This document shows positions 9,883 to 17,292 of a DNA stretch of 64,000 bases, in pieces (within the stretch, counting starts at the first letter, position 1; each line of letters starts with the position of its first letter). The stretch spans positions 2,152,001 through 2,216,000 of the forward strand of contig JACONN010000002.1 in NCBI GenBank assembly GCA_014323675.1, read 5' to 3'. This DNA is from Hormoscilla sp. GM7CHS1pb (GTDB lineage Bacteria; Cyanobacteriota; Cyanobacteriia; Cyanobacteriales; Desertifilaceae). The notes under the pieces are model-generated. The model searched no databases and was not told the DNA's origin. It saw only the letters and a list, made by a program, of their open reading frames with translations. Both the position numbers and the translations under genes were made by a program.

Positions 9883-10752
9883 CTATACTCGCTGGCTGTA
9901 GCTATCTACTGTATTTGACAACAGGGTGGCTACCGTCATCGGGCCAACGCCGCCAGGAACGGGCGTAATATATTGCGCCACCTTCCCAACTGTATCCCAA
10001 TGGACATCTCCTACCAGACGGCTGTTACCTGCGGCGTCAGTGACTCGGTTAATCCCCACATCCACCAGTACGGATCCTGGTTTGACTATCTCACCCGCGA
10101 TCGTTTGGGGACGCCCTACTGCCACTACGAGAATATCAGCTCTTTTTGTAATTTCTGATAAATTTTGGCTGCGCGAATGGGCAACCGTCACTGTCGCATC
10201 CGCCCCCAGCAGCATCAGGGCCATTGGTTTCCCCACCAGGATCGATCGTCCCACCACAACGGCATGTTTTCCCGTTACCGAAATCTCGTATTCCTGTAAC
10301 AGGCGCATAATTCCCGCTGGCGTGCAGCTGCGCAGTCCCGGTTCGGACCGCACCAGTTTCCCCAGATTCGTCGGGTGCAGTCCATCGACATCTTTATCCG
10401 GGCGGATCTGATGCAACAGTGCAATAGCATCGAGATGTTCCGGTAGCGGTAGCTGGACCAGGATCCCGTCTACCCTCTCGTCTTCATTGAGGGAGGCGAT
10501 CGCCTGTTCTAATTCTGCCTGAGTGGTCGTTGCTGGAAAATGCCGACCAAAAGAGGCAATCCCTACCTTAGCGCAGGCTCGCTCTTTATTGCGGACATAG
10601 ACAGCACTCGCCGGGTTATCCCCCACCATCAGCACCGCTAACCCTGGAGGACGCTTGCCATCAGCTTTCCGGGTCTGCACGCGATCTAGCAATTCCGATT
10701 GTATCCGCTTGGCCAGGGCTTTACCATCTAATATTTGAGCCATTTTAGTCAT
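9883..10752 (-). CDS. folD: Bifunctional methylenetetrahydrofolate dehydrogenase/cyclohydrolase
   Basis: FolD interconverts 5,10-methylene-THF and 10-formyl-THF using NADP, supplying one-carbon units in the cytoplasm. Family motifs are [16 protein letters not shown] (with the catalytic lysine and tyrosine), [41 protein letters not shown] and [16 protein letters not shown]; the C-terminus has [14 protein letters not shown] place the start at the ATG 10752 ([10 protein letters not shown]) because a GGAGAGGAG ribosome site lies 7 bases upstream. A longer frame to 10842 reads through a dispersed repeat and adds unconserved residues. The group II intron ends about 75 bases upstream, in the same orientation. 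The gene heads the folD-crtE-PAP2-like operon. Confidence 0.95.
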   Translation of the reverse strand: MTKMAQILDGKALAKRIQSELLDRVQTRKADGKRPPGLAVLMVGDNPASAVYVRNKERACAKVGIASFGRHFPATTTQAELEQAIASLNEDERVDGILVQLPLPEHLDAIALLHQIRPDKDVDGLHPTNLGKLVRSEPGLRSCTPAGIMRLLQEYEISVTGKHAVVVGRSILVGKPMALMLLGADATVTVAHSRSQNLSEITKRADILVVAVGRPQTIAGEIVKPGSVLVDVGINRVTDAAGNSRLVGDVHWDTVGKVAQYITPVPGGVGPMTVATLLSNTVDSYSQRV

Positions 10753-10804
10753 GAGTGCTCTCCTCTCCATACTCGCTAAGGCGCTCGTATTTCGGGATGC
10801 GCCG
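10753..10804 (-). repeat. Dispersed repeat carrying the folD ribosome site
   Basis: Read on the minus strand, this leader has the ends GCGCATCCCGAA and GAGTATGGAGAGGAGA. The same two ends occur in longer copies at 13589-13680 and 31425-31520 on the plus strand. Here the purine-rich end of the repeat forms the Shine-Dalgarno sequence of folD. Confidence 0.6.
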
Positions 10805-10868
10805 ATACAGTTGATGCCAAAGCTTCTTATTAAACTAAGCAAGACTGTCGCCAGTCCTGCTCGTCTTC

Positions 10869-10903
10869 AAAACCGGACATGAAACTTTCATCTCATCCGG
10901 CTC
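10869..10903 (-). ncRNA. Group II intron domain V
   Basis: The catalytic hairpin starts with GAGCCGGATGAGAT, closes with a GAAA tetraloop and returns through GTTTCATGTCCGGTT. The AGC catalytic triad and the conserved lower stem AGCCGGA/TCCGGTT are both present, so the RNA core looks intact. Confidence 0.85.
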
Positions 10904-10941
10904 CTCGATTTTCCTATCCCGGCTTTTCCGGGCGCGGCTTT

Positions 10942-12608
10942 CTATTCTGTCATCTGTTCTCGTTTTTTGTTGATGACAGTAGTCATGGAGCAATTGTAGA
11001 TTGTCATACCTGTCCTTACCGCCTAATGATTTCGGCAGGATATGGTCAACTTCTCACTTATCTCCGTCCTTAAACAGCATTCCGCAATATCCACATTTGC
11101 CCTTTTGTTTGCCCATGAGCGTTATTACTCGTGGACTCACTAGAGGACTCTTGCGCAGTCTCTTACTCCAATACACGAGGTTTCCATCCATTGGGCTTAC
11201 TGTCCCTTTCACTTTTACGTGCCGTACAATTTCCGTTTCGGAGTGTAAGAGCAGCTTATCCCCTTTGTTGTCCCTGAAGTTCCATTGTCGGCTGCCTTCA
11301 GCTTTCCAATACTTCTTGGCTATCCAGCTCTTTAACTTGTTTGGGTGTCTTTGTTTTGCCCATTTCCACGTTATTTCCCACAGGTAGGTATCCAATTCTC
11401 CGAATATCTCCTTGCTTACCACCGTCCTGTGATAGTTGCACCACCCCCTTATTATCGGGTTCAGTTTGCTTATCAACGCTGCCTGTGGCGCGGCTTTGTG
11501 ACTATCTACCACAGCCTTCAACTTTTCTTTGTGGTTTTTAATGGATTTGGCGCTGGGTTTTATTAGAGTTTTATACCCTTTCTGTGTCTTTCCACTTCGG
11601 TATTTCCCTACCTTGTATTGTCTGACGTTGTACCCTAAGAAATCAAATCCCGAGTCGTCTCCTTCCAAGGTGTGAGCTATTCTTGTTTTTTCCGGTTTTA
11701 GCTCTAATCCTACCCCTTTTAACCATCTGCTAATAACTTCTTTTGCCGCGTCAATTACCTCACGGTCCTTGTGCATTATTACAAAGTCATCCGCATATCG
11801 CACTACTCCTATCTCTTTCTGTTTGTTTTCTTTTGGCACGATTTTTTTGACTTCCGTTTCCATCCCATGCAATGCGATATTTGCCAGCAGTGGAGAAATT
11901 ACTCCTCCTTGTGGTGTACCTGCATGCGTTGGTTGGTATTCGTACCTATCCATCACCCCGGCTTTTAGCCATTCCCGGATTTTCCTCCGTACTGGTGCGG
12001 AATTATTCAATTTTTTAAGTAGTGCGCTGTGGTCAATTTTGTCGAAACATTTGGCTATATCCGCATCAAGCACCCATTTAGGTTTTCCTTTGATGCATTG
12101 GAATATTGCATCTATTGCGTCATGACATCCTCTCGGGCGTCTGAAACCATATGAGTTTGCCTCAAATACTGCTTCCCATTCAGGTTCTAGTGCTATCTTG
12201 ACTAATCCTTGTAGGGCCCTGTCGTATATCGTAGGTATCCCCAGTGGCCGCTTCTCATCCCTTCCGGGTTTTGGTATCCATACCCTTTGGGTTGGTTTCA
12301 CCTTTCCCCCGTCATTGACTTTTAGCTTCCTAACCATTGGCTGTCTTTCGGAGGGTTTTAGCGCAACCACGCCATCTATCCCTGCCGTTTTCTTGCCCTG
12401 ATTCTGCTGAGTTACCTGTCTTACCGCAATCATTTTTGCGGACCATGACCTCGTGAGTAATCCCCGGAGCCTGCGTACTAGCTTTTTGTCTCCTCTTTGA
12501 GCCGCTCTGTAGATGCGATGAAAGAATCTTAAATACACTCCGCTCTAGCTTGCGCCAGGGGACCGCATTCCAGTCATATACTTTCCTTTTGGACGTACAC
12601 CGTGACAT
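10942..12608 (-). pseudogene. ltrA-like: Group II intron-encoded reverse transcriptase/maturase with HNH tail, broken
   Basis: This is the intron-encoded protein that normally splices the intron and inserts it into DNA. The reverse-transcriptase core is complete: RPLGIPTIYDRALQ, GFRRPRGCHDAI, DADIAKCFDKIDH, GTPQGGVISPLLANI, the catalytic YADD in VVRYADDFVI, and FDFLGYNVR. The maturase domain X follows (NPIIRGWCNYHR). The tail CGYCGMLFKDGDK is the start of an HNH endonuclease domain. Three lesions are visible. A frameshift near 12527 separates the N-terminal DWNAVPWRKLERSVF from RIYRAAQRGD. An in-frame TGA at 11054-11056 precedes EVDHILPKSLGGKD. A probable shift near the end, in an A-run, hides the usual final EQMTE. 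The longest unbroken part is 494 aa (11054-12538). Confidence 0.8.
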
Positions 12609-13363
12609 ATTAAATTCTACTAACCTCTACATTTCAGTTAATCGTGAGGGCGTCAGCTTATCCTATCCATTACAGATAGGCTTGCTTCTCCGCTCAATCT
12701 TTCCCAGTTGCGACCTGCTTATGATTCCGCAGATGTTGCGCCTTCGGTGGCTACTTGGCTATCGACCTAACCAAGAGTACGTCAACTGGTTTACTTCGTT
12801 CCTGTGGATGATTGTTTGTGACCTTAGAAGATGACCATACGCCGGGTTTCTTGTCGGTGCTTGTTGGTCAGAGAACAACCTGCCAACGACCTTTATCCTT
12901 TCCTTTTTAGGCCAGTGTGTAAGCCTTATTCCACTGGTTATAGTTAACGACGCTGCATCATTTCGCTTTATGCTCCTCATAGCCACTTGCTTGGCGTTGA
13001 CCTGCTCAGGCTGCTAGCCATTGACGCCAAATCACCCCGCTTTACGGATTGATGCCATCGCTACCGTAGGGGTGATGCTTTTATCCCCGCACCTGGGGAG
13101 TAGGACTTGCACCTACATCATCTCTGGGTTTCACCGGTTCCCTATGGTGTTTCCACCGGTAGTCGGCTGGCCCCACAAGTTGTCAGGACTGATGAAATCC
13201 TGCTAGCGGTCTCGGTTCAAAGGCTTGATATACGGTCGTTTGACCGTATTTTTCCTTTCAGGACCTTTACGCTAAACGAGTCGCACTGTTCTTAACTATT
13301 TGGTGTCCCAAAGGATATCATGCTTGTATAGCAACACAATCACGTTTTTGCATTCTGGGTCTT

Positions 13364-13963
13364 TTGATAAGCATGATAAAGTCTCTTCATAAAGGTGTCA
13401 AGAGTTCTATCGGCCCGCGGACTTTCGTTTCCGGAGCACCCACCTATGTTGTGCGCAGGATGCGACACAACAGGGTGGGTGCTCCCGGAAACGACCGAAA
13501 AATCGGCACCGCCTTGCTGCTCCTGGGGCTGTGGGGTTGCGGTAACTCGGCACTGGATATCAAGCTCACCAATATCGGTGATATCCCAGCGCATCCCGAA
13601 GCACGGATCGGCGCACTGCGCAGCGGAGGGTTCCCGGAGCGTGCCAGCCGTGCGCATAAGCGAGTGCTCAGAGGAGAGCAGATCCCCAAGGGCACAACTA
13701 CAGTTTACTTAAGAGGCACAGTCATCAAGCAAGTCCCCTTGCTGGATGCTCAACTCTATCAACTGGACGATGCTAGCGGTAAGATGTGGGTGTTCACTAC
13801 CTCAAGCTTGCCCCGACTCGGAGATGAAATTACGATCGCTGGGGATATCCGCTATGAAAGCATTCCTGTGGAAGGACTAGATTTTTCCGAAGTCTATGTC
13901 TGGGAAACCCAAAAGCTAGAACAACCAGATCGAGGGGATGCAACACGCTATGAATCGCAATAA
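13364..13963 (+). CDS. Putative lipoprotein with OB-fold-like domain, carrying two in-frame repeat insertions
   Basis: The C-terminal 80 residues (VYLRGTVIKQVPLLDAQ, then YQLDDASGKMWVFT, then RYESIPVEGLDFSEVYV) look like the small OB-fold domain of cyanobacterial periplasmic or lipoproteins of unknown function. Upstream, TALLLLGLWGCGNS is a lipobox-type signal peptide, with the cysteine as the lipidation site. Two pieces do not fit. Codons for FVSGAPTYVV to GAPGN fall in a long palindrome at 13428-13497, just before the signal peptide. AHPEARIGAL to VLRGE is a dispersed repeat at 13589-13680, between the signal peptide and the OB domain. Both keep the frame. The true start is uncertain; the native gene may begin after the palindrome. 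No partner was recognised. Downstream come tandem repeats and the ATPase gene. Confidence 0.6.
   Translation: MISMIKSLHKGVKSSIGPRTFVSGAPTYVVRRMRHNRVGAPGNDRKIGTALLLLGLWGCGNSALDIKLTNIGDIPAHPEARIGALRSGGFPERASRAHKRVLRGEQIPKGTTTVYLRGTVIKQVPLLDAQLYQLDDASGKMWVFTTSSLPRLGDEITIAGDIRYESIPVEGLDFSEVYVWETQKLEQPDRGDATRYESQ
13428..13497. repeat. Long palindromic repeat
   Basis: GTTTCCGGAGCACCCACC at the left is the near-perfect reverse complement of GGTGGGTGCTCCCGGAAAC at the right. The inner TGTTGTG/CACAACA arms extend the stem towards a CGCAGGATGCGA centre. The hairpin of about 30 bp lies inside the apparent 5' part of the lipoprotein gene. Confidence 0.85.
13589..13680. repeat. Dispersed repeat inserted within the lipoprotein gene
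   Basis: The copy begins GCGCATCCCGAAGCACG and ends GCGAGTGCTCAGAGGAGA, ends shared with 31425-31520 and with the folD leader. Its middle part CAGCGGAGGGTTCCCGGAGC also resembles 26598-26632. The length keeps the gene's reading frame. Confidence 0.65.
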
Positions 13964-14016
13964 TTGAGAATTGAAAATTGAGAATTGAAAATTGAGAATT
14001 GAAAATTGAGAATGAA
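13964..14016. repeat. Short tandem repeat, GAATTGA/AAATTGA
   Basis: Seven-base units alternating between GAATTGA and AAATTGA run for about 50 bases between the lipoprotein and ATPase genes. They are of the cyanobacterial heptanucleotide type. Confidence 0.85.
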
Positions 14017-14073
14017 TGCTTCGCATATGGGTGAGATGCTGTTGGGTATGCTACAGTGTAAAGGAAGTGAAAA

Positions 14074-15309
14074 ATGCTTAAGAAAATTATTCTGGAAAAC
14101 TGGAAAAGCTTCCAGTATGCTGAACTGCCGATCGACCCATTGACCGTGCTCGTAGGTACTAATGCTAGTGGCAAATCTAATGTTCTTGATGCTTTAGATT
14201 TTCTCAAGCGGATGGCCTGGGATGTGGAAATTCATAAAGCTTTGACGGGCGATCGCTATTTTCGGGAAATCCGGGGCGGACTTGAGTGGGCGAGTTTTAA
14301 TGATAACAAAGAAGAGCGCCAACCATTCACATTAAAAGCATTAATTCAAGGAGAAAATGAAACCACTGATTACCTTTACAGCATTACCATAGAAATTTCT
14401 TACCGGGCAAAGCTATGGGCTGAATCTCTTTTCCGGTTAAAGCAAACATCTGGGAATGCTATTGAGAAAGTCTGCTTATTTCAGACAGATGCTCCATCGG
14501 AGTCGAGCATCTATATACTGCTCGAAGAAAAACATCAATTGCCCTTTGGCACAGACCGCCTCTATTCTAAGTTAAACTGGTTGATGCTGGTTAGCGGACT
14601 AGACGAAGAAGTCGTGGGAGGGATTAAGGTAGTTTTACAAACCCTCAGAAACATTGTTATCTTAAATCCAATTCCTGTCAACATGCGGGATTACTCAGCA
14701 GTTGACGATCGGATTGAAGATGATGCATCCAATATTGCCGGGTTACTGGCAGCATTACCAGAGAAACAAAAAGAGCAAGTGGAATCAACTCTATCTGCTT
14801 ACGCCAGGAAGTTGCCAGTAGGAGATTTTCAGAAAGTCTGGGCAGAAAAAGTGGGCAAGTTTGGTTCCCATGCCATGCTTTATTGTGAAGAATTATGGAA
14901 ACCGGATGAACCCAAATTGATTGATGCCCGGGTCATGTCAGATGGAACCTTGCGCTTTCTAGGAATTGTAACAGCATTGCTGACCCTCCCAGAAGGAAGT
15001 CAACTGGTAATTGAAGATGTCGATAGCGGACTTCATCCCTCCCGTGCGGACTTATTGATCGAAATGCTGCGAGAAATTGGCGAACAGAGGAAAATTGATA
15101 TTTTGGTGACGACTCATAATGCAGCTATGCTAGATGCTTTAGGACCAGAGATGGTTCCGTTTGTGGCGGTCGCCCACCGAGATCCTGAGACGGGAGCTAG
15201 CAGACTGACGCTTCTAGAAGAGATTGAAAACCTGCCCAAGTTGATGGCATCGGGAACCTTGGGTAAACTGACGGCTAAGGGGGCGATCGAAAGGAGTATT
15301 TCGGGCTAA
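14074..15309 (+). CDS. AAA/ABC-type ATPase (AAA_21, RecF/OLD-like)
   Basis: This 411-aa ATPase is of the SMC/RecF-like kind found in OLD nucleases and many phage-defence systems. It starts KKIILENWKSFQ, the typical strand-helix before the nucleotide site. The Walker A is VGTNASGKSN at residues 27-36. A signature-like MSDGTLRFLGI lies near 288. The Walker B is LVIEDVDSGLHPSRA near 311, with D-V-D where most relatives have EEP. The switch histidine is in TTHNAAML near 347. No TOPRIM domain is fused, so the effector must come from elsewhere. The ribosome site is AAGGAAGTG. Only 7 bases separate it from the next gene, a PIN-like protein, so the two form a cassette. Confidence 0.85.
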   Translation: MLKKIILENWKSFQYAELPIDPLTVLVGTNASGKSNVLDALDFLKRMAWDVEIHKALTGDRYFREIRGGLEWASFNDNKEERQPFTLKALIQGENETTDYLYSITIEISYRAKLWAESLFRLKQTSGNAIEKVCLFQTDAPSESSIYILLEEKHQLPFGTDRLYSKLNWLMLVSGLDEEVVGGIKVVLQTLRNIVILNPIPVNMRDYSAVDDRIEDDASNIAGLLAALPEKQKEQVESTLSAYARKLPVGDFQKVWAEKVGKFGSHAMLYCEELWKPDEPKLIDARVMSDGTLRFLGIVTALLTLPEGSQLVIEDVDSGLHPSRADLLIEMLREIGEQRKIDILVTTHNAAMLDALGPEMVPFVAVAHRDPETGASRLTLLEEIENLPKLMASGTLGKLTAKGAIERSISG

Positions 15310-15316
15310 GTTAAGC

Positions 15317-15817
15317 ATGAAGAAGATTCTAATCCTAGATACATCAATTTTATGCGTTTGGTTGCAAGTTCCTAAAATGGATACTTGTGGCTCTGATAAC
15401 GACAAATGGGATTTTGAGCGTGTCGATAACTGCATCAAAGAAGAAATTCGTGCATCTACTACCTTGGTACTCCCGTTAGCCACTATCATAGAAACAGGCA
15501 ATCACATTGCTCATGCTGGGACAAAACGTCGCCAAACTGCCCAAGCTTTAGCAGAAATTATGATTAAAGCAGCTGATGAGAAAAGTCCTTGGGCGGCTTT
15601 TACTCATCAGTCAGAGTTGTGGGAGTCCGAAGGACTGAAAAATTTAGCAACGTCATGGCCAGATCTAGCAGTTCAAAAGATTTCTATCGGCGATGCGACA
15701 ATTAAAACCGTAGTTGAATACTATGCTAAAATGGGTTTTCAGGTAGAGATTCTCGCAGGAGATATGGGACTGAAAGCATTTGAGCCAATGACTCCTCCCA
15801 GGCGCAGGAGAAGTTGA
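15317..15817 (+). CDS. PIN-like nuclease partner of the ATPase
   Basis: This 166-aa protein has a PIN-like fold pattern: LILDTSILCVWL with D8 at the first strand, E59 in ATIIETGNH, D126 in ISIGDATIK, and D149 in EILAGDMGLK. These four acidic positions are spaced as in PIN ribonucleases, so a metal-dependent RNase is likely but inferred. The C-terminus ends in an arginine run. The gene starts 7 bases after the ATPase stop and surely shares its transcript. Together they resemble ATPase-sensor plus nuclease-effector pairs used in phage defence, but I do not recognise this pair as a named system. No antitoxin lies next to it; downstream is a convergent Uma2 gene. Confidence 0.65.
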   Translation: MKKILILDTSILCVWLQVPKMDTCGSDNDKWDFERVDNCIKEEIRASTTLVLPLATIIETGNHIAHAGTKRRQTAQALAEIMIKAADEKSPWAAFTHQSELWESEGLKNLATSWPDLAVQKISIGDATIKTVVEYYAKMGFQVEILAGDMGLKAFEPMTPPRRRRS

Positions 15818-15910
15818 GAGGGTACACCGCAATTTCTCGGTGGGTCTACCTTCTGACAGACAGGCGAGACAAGTCCTACGCAAATTTTAGAGATCGCCTC
15901 TAATGACTGC

Positions 15911-16488
15911 TTAAAACTCCTGCACGGCATCATACTGGTCGGATAGTCAATATAGCGTAGCAATAAGGCTAAATCTAAATCGGGAAAAAACCTACTTCTG
16001 GGCACCTCATGATACTCTTCTTTTCTCAAATTAAAAATCCGCAGTTGGTTTGACTGACAAAGCCAAACTTCCGGAACTCCTATCTGTTTGTACAGTTCTC
16101 GCTTGTCGATCGCGCCGCTAGTCATTATGACTTCTATGACAATATCTGGAACATCTTTATCGCTACTAATGCAGTAAGAGTCATCAGGTGCGCCATAAGC
16201 ATAACCGGTCTTCTCAATGGGAAACCTCCCACAAAGGTAAAACCGGATACCTTTTTCTTTCATGTAAGCTTCTAGCAGCAACCCCAGGGTACTTTTGATC
16301 CGTTCGTGCTTGCGACTCGGTGGTGAGATAATCTCTAATACTCCTGCTAAATAGAACAATCTTACTGCTTGCAGACCGTCGAAACTGGTCTTGATCGCCT
16401 GGAAACGATCCCAGGTGATGTCCCCTAGGGTGATAATACTCTCTTTGTCTGCTTGACTGACTTGTTTTCGGAGGGTTTGAGGATTCAT
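15911..16488 (-). pseudogene. Uma2 family endonuclease-like protein, frameshifted near its end
   Basis: This is a DUF820/Uma2 protein with a PD-(D/E)xK-like core, about 193 aa when repaired. Family motifs are RLFYLAGVLEIISPPSRKHE, KDVPDIVIEVIMTSG (the D and E-x-V catalytic type positions) and EVWLCQSNQLRIF. Near 15938-15944 one base is missing: the present frame runs on into unrelated residues and would end at 15739, overlapping the 3' end of the PIN-like gene. The shifted frame reads DQYDAVQEF and stops at 15911, the usual Uma2 ending. The core is intact, so the present product would be a C-terminally extended protein. Uma2 genes are abundant in cyanobacteria and their role is unknown. Confidence 0.75.
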
Positions 16489-17292
16489 AAGCCATGATTT
16501 TTACTCTGTCTGATTCTATCCTAGCACAACCCCACAGCAGCACCGCCTGCTGTAGTTTTACGGTTTTCCAGTCTCTTTCATGCTCAATTTTCCCTAAGTG
16601 GAGTATTATCCTCTAGCATCGATCGCATCATTTGTGGTCTCGCAGGTATTTGAGAAACCCCGGTTCTGGGCGGCTTCTAGTTGACAAATGACCTATATTT
16701 ATGCTTGACTATTGGTAGATGTCACGATCGGGAAATTATGTTATGGAAAAAGATGCCCGATCGCATCGGTAACCATCTTGAAAAGATGCTCTGCGGTGAC
16801 TTGTCAGCCTTTTGGGCTCAAAGGCGAGAAATAACCCATAAATATTCAGGTTTTTTGGCTGAAGGCCCGAGCAATTGAACGTCAGAGGTTTTGGATCTCA
16901 ACAGCCAGGTTTTAAACGTCAATCTTGAGGTTTTTAACCTGAATGGCGAGCCGAAACACAGGATATTTCAGCAAAAATAGCTCAATAGCGAGCCAAAATA
17001 CAGGTTTAATCATGGTTCGGGTATGGGAGGCGATCTCACCACCCTGGGAAGGAGAAGATAACGGTTGTACCGGTCACCATACCCGATCTCCTGTAGCCGT
17101 GTAGCGCGGGAGTATCTCTATTTTGTAATCTAGCCCCTGCGCAGCGGAGGGGGCGTTAGGGAGCTGGGGCTAAGTTCTAGTAGCCGGACCCTTTAGGGTT
17201 CGGGCGGCGGTGGTGGTGGGGCGGTGGTGGTGGCTACCATCAGCATACCCATTATGATAAAGTCTGTAGAAACCGATCGCCAAGTCTGACCC
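16489..17292. other. 800-base gap with small repeats upstream of mutS
   Basis: No credible gene was found; a 65-codon frame at 16681-16878 has no family features. The region holds direct repeats TGGCGAGCCGAAACACAGG (16944) and TAGCGAGCCAAAATACAGG (16986), a palindrome AGGTTTTTAACCT (16928), the GTAGCCGGACCC repeat at 17180, and a run of GGTGGT units at 17206-17233. A mutS promoter is expected here but I cannot place it. Confidence 0.5.
17180..17203. repeat. Dispersed repeat, copy of 62355-62378 in reverse
   Basis: The 24 bases from GTAGCCGGACCC to GGGTTCGG are the exact reverse complement of 62355-62378. A looser copy lies at 51466-51496 next to ACACAAACAAAGC. Confidence 0.85.

Larger units (their letters stand above)
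10829..13286 (-). mobile_element. Group II intron (about 2.46 kb) with LtrA-type reverse transcriptase
   Basis: The minus strand begins at 13286 with GTGCGACTCG, the usual 5' end of cyanobacterial group II introns. It ends near 10829 after a domain V hairpin (10869-10903), a domain VI hairpin with the stem AGCAGGACTG / CAGTCTTGCT, and the end TTAGTTTAAT. Between them lie about 680 bases of structured 5' ribozyme sequence (12.61-13.29 kb) and the intron-encoded protein inside domain IV. The intron sits between genes and upstream of folD, in the same orientation. Splicing would restore the folD leader. The exact 3' end is uncertain by a few bases. The encoded protein is damaged (see its entry). 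Confidence 0.85.

Noticed and set aside
12550..13210. Short plus-strand frames inside 12.5-13.2 kb
   Set aside because: They are antisense to the structured 5' part of the group II intron and have no ribosome sites or family features.
15739..15910. C-terminal extension of the first Uma2 protein
   Set aside because: It overlaps the PIN-like gene end to end and has no family similarity. The alternative frame gives the normal Uma2 ending at 15911.
16681..16878. 65-codon reading frame upstream of mutS
   Set aside because: No ribosome site, no recognisable composition or motif, and it lies in a repeat-containing gap.
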